Assembly: GCA_900208305.1 (NCBI GenBank)
Contig: OAPG01000001.1
Span: 1,612,001 to 1,676,000, forward strand
From: Melanopsichium pennsylvanicum
Lineage: Eukaryota; Basidiomycota; Ustilaginomycetes; Ustilaginales
Direction of reading: 5' to 3'
Length of the DNA stretch: 64,000 nt
Shown: positions 60,413 to 64,000 of the stretch, piece by piece
Numbering within the stretch: the stretch's first letter is position 1
Layout: the number at the start of each line of letters is the position of its first letter
Made by a program: the position numbers and the translations under genes
Notes under the pieces: generated by a model
Told to the model about the DNA's origin: nothing
Databases searched by the model: none
The model's input: the letters and a program-made list of their open reading frames with translations, nothing else

Positions 60413-61502
60413 GTCACGCCTCCGTCGAATCGGGCCATTCGCCGATTCTCCCTTCGCGCCAGCATGCACTGCAGTCTATTTTGTGTACGATAATTAGTTG
60501 ATCCCTTTGCATACTTGCTACTGTTTCCACAACGCAACGTCGTTTCCGCTCGCATTGTGCATTTTAACTTCGTGGTGTAAGACGAGGGCGTTTGTCAAGC
60601 TTAGCCCGTCTGAAAGATGCAGTTTGAATGGACCATGGACCTTTCACCACCAACTGCAAAGAATCACACTTTCTCGAAATGCAACGTATCATAGTTGAGC
60701 TTTCGATCATAGGCTGCCCTGTAGCGTCAAGAAGAAAGGTGAGCTAACAGCATTGTTCTATCGACAGGCTGCAGAGCTACCCCACCTCGAGTCAAGGTAA
60801 AGGTCATGGTCACAAATCGAGCTGCAGGAAAGGCTGCACGCGTGGCCTGCACGCGTGGCTGGCTGATTGCGATTGCAGAAGCATCGAAAGTTCGGGGTTT
60901 TAAGAATGAGGATTGACACTTTGCAAAGATCCCTTTTTTTGTTGACTTTTACTGTTCTGCAGCACTTTACCGGCTAGAAAGACGGGTTGGCGTACGTGCG
61001 TGTGTGCTGTGCAGCGCGCGTCGGCTTCTCGACTCGAATCTGGTGACTGTTTTTACATCACATCACACTCTCTGACTTTAGGCTACTACGCCCGCATACC
61101 AGGTACATTCAACGGACAAGAGGACGGCTAATTCGCACCTGCGCCTGCATCTCCTCCCACTGCCTGCCTCAAGTGAGATCACAACCCGACCAGACGAGAC
61201 GACGCAGCAAGTTGCAGCTGACAATCCCCCCCTCAGCCGCCCTGTGGGCTTACACTGACAATAGCGTACCACGCATGCACAGGAGCCAACCACAAAAGAG
61301 ACGTTCCGAACCTACTATCGTCCTGCTCTTTCAGCGCAGCCTTTCCCGAAATAAGCTTTGCCGGCCCAGCTCAGCTTCATAGAGGTTGTCACGCCAGGGC
61401 TCACACACACATACACACACGCGTCAGCCAGCTGTCCCTGCCGCTGGTGTTGCAAAGTTCTAAGCTGTCGTCCTCATTTCATCGGTTTAAGCTGGTCTAC
61501 GC
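60413..61502. promoter_or_regulatory. promoter region of the right-edge gene with three ACGCGT sites
   Basis: 1.1 kb between two plus-strand genes. It contains a doubled 13-base unit with two ACGCGT words and a third ACGCGT about 80 bases before the start codon. A CA-rich run (CACACACACATACACACAC) lies at about 61402-61420. The leader close to the ATG is C/T-rich. No RNA gene is seen. Confidence 0.5.
60834..60859 (+). promoter_or_regulatory. tandem 13-base repeat with two MCB-like ACGCGT words
   Basis: CTGCACGCGTGGC is repeated twice without a gap. ACGCGT, at 60838-60843 and 60851-60856, is the known site of the MBF (Mbp1/Swi6) G1/S cell-cycle factor in fungi. A further copy is at 61419-61424. 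The word also occurs elsewhere in the window at roughly chance rate, including inside genes, so function is uncertain. Confidence 0.35.
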
Positions 61503-64000
61503 ATGACTTCGACGCACATTCTCATCCACGGCGATGGAAAGCCTCAACGCACTCCCATCTTCAGCGACCATTCCGAGATTCCTTGCTATCCTCAGTCCGA
61601 TCCTCATGCTTCACCGTCCGACGATCCAGTAGCTCTCCCCCAGAACGATGCGCCACCACCACGCTCTTTAGCTCAGTGCGATCTCAATGGAAAGAGTACA
61701 CTCGGCGACGACTACCCCACATTTCCCCCAAAAGATCGCCGTCTGCATCAACGCCCAGTTACCGCCAGCACTACTACTTCCTTCACCTCAGCCAGTGCCG
61801 AGACACCAGCTCTACCTTCAATTACGAGTGTATCCAGCTCTCGAGATACTTCGCTCAAGAAGGCCACCCCTTCACGAATTGGTAGAAGCTTCGAAGCCCT
61901 GCTCGCCTCCGACGAGACGTACGTCCTCAGAGAACCGGCAAAAGTTGCTCTTGACCCAGAGGACAGTTTCCAATCTAGCGGCAACCTCACTTCATCCCAA
62001 GCTCTGCTGGCACCTTCATCTAGCGCGAACCGAGTCATCGTCGAGCGTCAGAGAGGACAGTCCAACTCCTCGTTTCAGAGCGACGGTCCTGCGGAGTTCG
62101 ACGAGCAATTCGTCGACACTACACCGCGACCGCCGGATGCCATTTACTTCCAGTCGCCTCCCAGGAAACCACAGCCGTCGATCTCGACAGGAACCATCGT
62201 AAGGTCAGTCTCAAACAGCGTTAGATCCAACGGTGGCCAAGCACCAGCCTCACCCGATAGGACCACCTCATTGCAACGATCTCCAGCTGCCTTTCCGGGT
62301 GCTTCTTCGCACAAGTCAGCACGCCAGACCGCACCGATGTCGGCCATGCCAGGCTTCATGCTTCCTCGGGGCACCGAATCGCCCGGTGGAACGATGAGAG
62401 CCCGCCCTCGAGCCTCCAGCAGCATTGGGCTGGAGCAAGAGATCAACGCCTCTCCCACTTCCCAAGGTGGAGCAGCCCAGTCGGCGTCGACGGGCTCCTT
62501 CCGTCAGCGCATGAAGAAAACAAGTGGATTCCTCCGCAAGCTGCGTAAGGACAACACGCAGGGGCGCCGCAACAAAGATGCTCCTACACCAAGCGGATCT
62601 AGCTCGTCAAGTCATACTTATTCCTTCGGCTCAAATCCATCTGCCACCTCATTGGGACGATCTGGCGCGAGCGAGACAACGCTTGGCGCCATATCGCTAG
62701 GCCGCAGGGAGAGTAAGGCTAGCATGCTTAGTCAAGGTGGATCTTCGACCACTGGCAGCGCATCACATTCACATCACAAGCAAAGCACGCACTTCAATTC
62801 TACAGAAGGTATCGCGGTGCCAAGCATTCCCGAACGATTTATGCAGCCTTCCAGCACTTCCCATTCTCCTGCAAGTGCTAACCTTGCTGGAATCGAGCAC
62901 TCCACGCCCGAGCAGGACCAAGCCATCTCCGCTGACGCTCAAGTCCTAGCACCGCCAAGCAGATCTGGTCTTCGTGTTCCATCTGCCCCTGCAACTCTCA
63001 CCGAGTGGAGTCCAGCCAGCAAGATTGCTTTGCCACAGCGTTCGAGCTCCCAGGGCCATGAGCGAAAGAAGTCGCTGCACTCGAGCGACTCAAGTGGCGA
63101 TATACGAGTGGCTATCCGGCAGCTTGAATCCCAAATGGATCATGCACTGAAGGACGCACCAGCTCAAGCAGCGAGTGGAGCCGAGCAGCATGATGCGCAA
63201 ATACCAAAACAACGATGGGGTCCATCGCCGCAGCTGCCGGAACTCAATATCCAGCGCTACAAGGAGAGGTCTGGCAGCTTCTTGGAGGAGGATCTCGTTG
63301 CTCCGGGTGACTACGCTCACGCAGGATTGGAAGGCCCTGAGTTTGTCCGATCTTCGAACGTAGCTTCAGATTCCACGATAGCAGCCATTGTCGATCCCTA
63401 CCCGGGACGCAAGCACAAGGGGCCCGAGCACGTTGCAGCCAAAGGATTGGGGATCACTTCTGGCACGCCAAATCAACAGTCGGTTTCAGCCCGACGGGTG
63501 CAGCAAAGCTCAAACGGCGATGCTCTCGATCCGACTCTGTCTAGATCGTCGGAGAATGGCTTGGTCGAGGATGGAGGGGCGAACCCAATAACGAACAACC
63601 CTCAGCCTTTGCAGTCTACAGATTCACTTCGACGACAGCATGGCGGTGACTCGCCGCGGTATGCCAATTCGACTCGCAGCAGTCGGCGAAACTCCATCAT
63701 CGACCCAGCTTCTGATGTCGTGCCTCGCCGAACGGCTGACTCTGGCGCCAGCCTTATCAGCGTCCGGTCCTTCGAAACGGCTGCAGAGAGTGCGGGCCTC
63801 GACAGTGCAGACCCTAAAACTTCTTCTTTCATTATGCCTCCGCATCTTGTCGACGGAGCGCGAACGGCGTCGCCAAGGCTTTCAAATGATCAGGCCAGCG
63901 TTTTTGTTGATTCGCCCCTCGTTGGGCAGAATGCGTTGAGACGCCAAGCTGCTCGTCCGATCGCGTCTACGGATGCTAAACCCGAAAGTGGCCGCCAAGT
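61503..64000 (+). CDS. large disordered Ser/Pro-rich protein, cut by the right edge
   Basis: The plus strand is open from the ATG at 61503 to the end of the window, 832 codons, with in-frame stops just upstream that fix the start. The protein begins MTSTHILIHGDGKPQRTP and is rich in Ser, Pro, Thr and Ala. A short, very basic helical segment lies near residues 333-355 (FRQRMKKTSGFLRKLRKD) and may bind membrane or nucleic acid. Another helical part is near 525-545 (IRVAIRQLESQMDHALKD). No catalytic domain appears before the edge; one may follow outside. Such N-termini are common in fungal polarity, kinase or GTPase-regulator proteins, but the family cannot be set. Confidence 0.75.
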   Translation, partial: MTSTHILIHGDGKPQRTPIFSDHSEIPCYPQSDPHASPSDDPVALPQNDAPPPRSLAQCDLNGKSTLGDDYPTFPPKDRRLHQRPVTASTTTSFTSASAETPALPSITSVSSSRDTSLKKATPSRIGRSFEALLASDETYVLREPAKVALDPEDSFQSSGNLTSSQALLAPSSSANRVIVERQRGQSNSSFQSDGPAEFDEQFVDTTPRPPDAIYFQSPPRKPQPSISTGTIVRSVSNSVRSNGGQAPASPDRTTSLQRSPAAFPGASSHKSARQTAPMSAMPGFMLPRGTESPGGTMRARPRASSSIGLEQEINASPTSQGGAAQSASTGSFRQRMKKTSGFLRKLRKDNTQGRRNKDAPTPSGSSSSSHTYSFGSNPSATSLGRSGASETTLGAISLGRRESKASMLSQGGSSTTGSASHSHHKQSTHFNSTEGIAVPSIPERFMQPSSTSHSPASANLAGIEHSTPEQDQAISADAQVLAPPSRSGLRVPSAPATLTEWSPASKIALPQRSSSQGHERKKSLHSSDSSGDIRVAIRQLESQMDHALKDAPAQAASGAEQHDAQIPKQRWGPSPQLPELNIQRYKERSGSFLEEDLVAPGDYAHAGLEGPEFVRSSNVASDSTIAAIVDPYPGRKHKGPEHVAAKGLGITSGTPNQQSVSARRVQQSSNGDALDPTLSRSSENGLVEDGGANPITNNPQPLQSTDSLRRQHGGDSPRYANSTRSSRRNSIIDPASDVVPRRTADSGASLISVRSFETAAESAGLDSADPKTSSFIMPPHLVDGARTASPRLSNDQASVFVDSPLVGQNALRRQAARPIASTDAKPESGRQ

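Noticed and set aside
1..64000. Transposons, CRISPR arrays, rRNA genes, spliceosomal RNAs or a second tRNA
   Set aside because: I looked for terminal repeats, reverse transcriptase or transposase motifs, 5S, U2 and U6 signature sequences and T-arm words and saw none. CRISPR is not expected in a fungal nucleus.
1..64000. A secondary-metabolite or other functional gene cluster
   Set aside because: Neighbouring genes serve unrelated housekeeping roles and no polyketide, peptide or terpene synthase is present.

Overview
This 64 kb window is nuclear DNA of a filamentous or dimorphic basidiomycete, most likely a smut fungus (Ustilaginaceae: Ustilago, Sporisorium or Pseudozyma type). The signs are long, almost intron-free reading frames with serine-rich low-complexity tails, only two short GT-AG introns seen in protein genes, an intron-containing tRNA-Trp, a cysteine-rich candidate secreted effector, and two perfect copies of the Ustilago pheromone response element. 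This rests on gene style and family recognition; no database search was run.

Layout, left to right. Positions 1-262 hold the N-terminus of a minus-strand Ser/Gln-repeat protein cut by the window edge. After a 3.7 kb gap come a four-helix membrane protein (3955-5403), a minus-strand NYN/LOTUS RNA-biology protein (5707-8208), a DUF985 cupin (8966-9655), a two-helix protein probably of mitochondria (9777-10586, minus) and tRNA-Trp(CCA) at 10801-10889. A small spliced gene of 60 codons lies at 12116-12397. Next are the Ugo1-like mitochondrial fusion factor (14287-16119), a candidate secreted effector (16919-18241), Mon2 (18494-23947, minus) and a coiled-coil protein with one membrane anchor (25094-27214). 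An Rpr2/Rpp21 RNase P/MRP subunit (27732-28346, minus) is divergent from the ER ubiquitin ligase Hrd1 (29105-31417). Then come the Set9 H4K20 methyltransferase (31719-35798, minus), an unknown conserved-looking protein (39216-40349), the twin CX9C protein Mix17/CHCHD2 (40734-41314, spliced, minus), proteasome ATPase Rpt3 (42033-43280), pyrroline-5-carboxylate reductase (44667-45590), the Golgi nucleoside diphosphatase Gda1 (45824-47758, minus) and NAD kinase (48951-52079). A 5.6 kb gene-free interval leads into a two-finger C2H2 regulator (57677-60412). A large disordered protein (61503 onward) runs off the right edge.

The genes are ordinary housekeeping and regulatory genes, not one pathway or cluster. 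Loose themes are protein quality control (Hrd1, Rpt3), the Golgi (Mon2, Gda1) and mitochondria (Ugo1, Mix17). I found no transposon, CRISPR array, secondary-metabolite cluster or clearly new multi-gene system. The points most worth following are the candidate effector, the paired pheromone response elements before the four-helix membrane protein, the NYN protein with about four LOTUS-like repeats and a membrane anchor, and an excess of the word TACTGTA/TACAGTA in intergenic DNA, concentrated in the 52-57 kb interval.

Start codons were set at the first plausible ATG. Several longer open frames begin at TTG or GTG and were trimmed.
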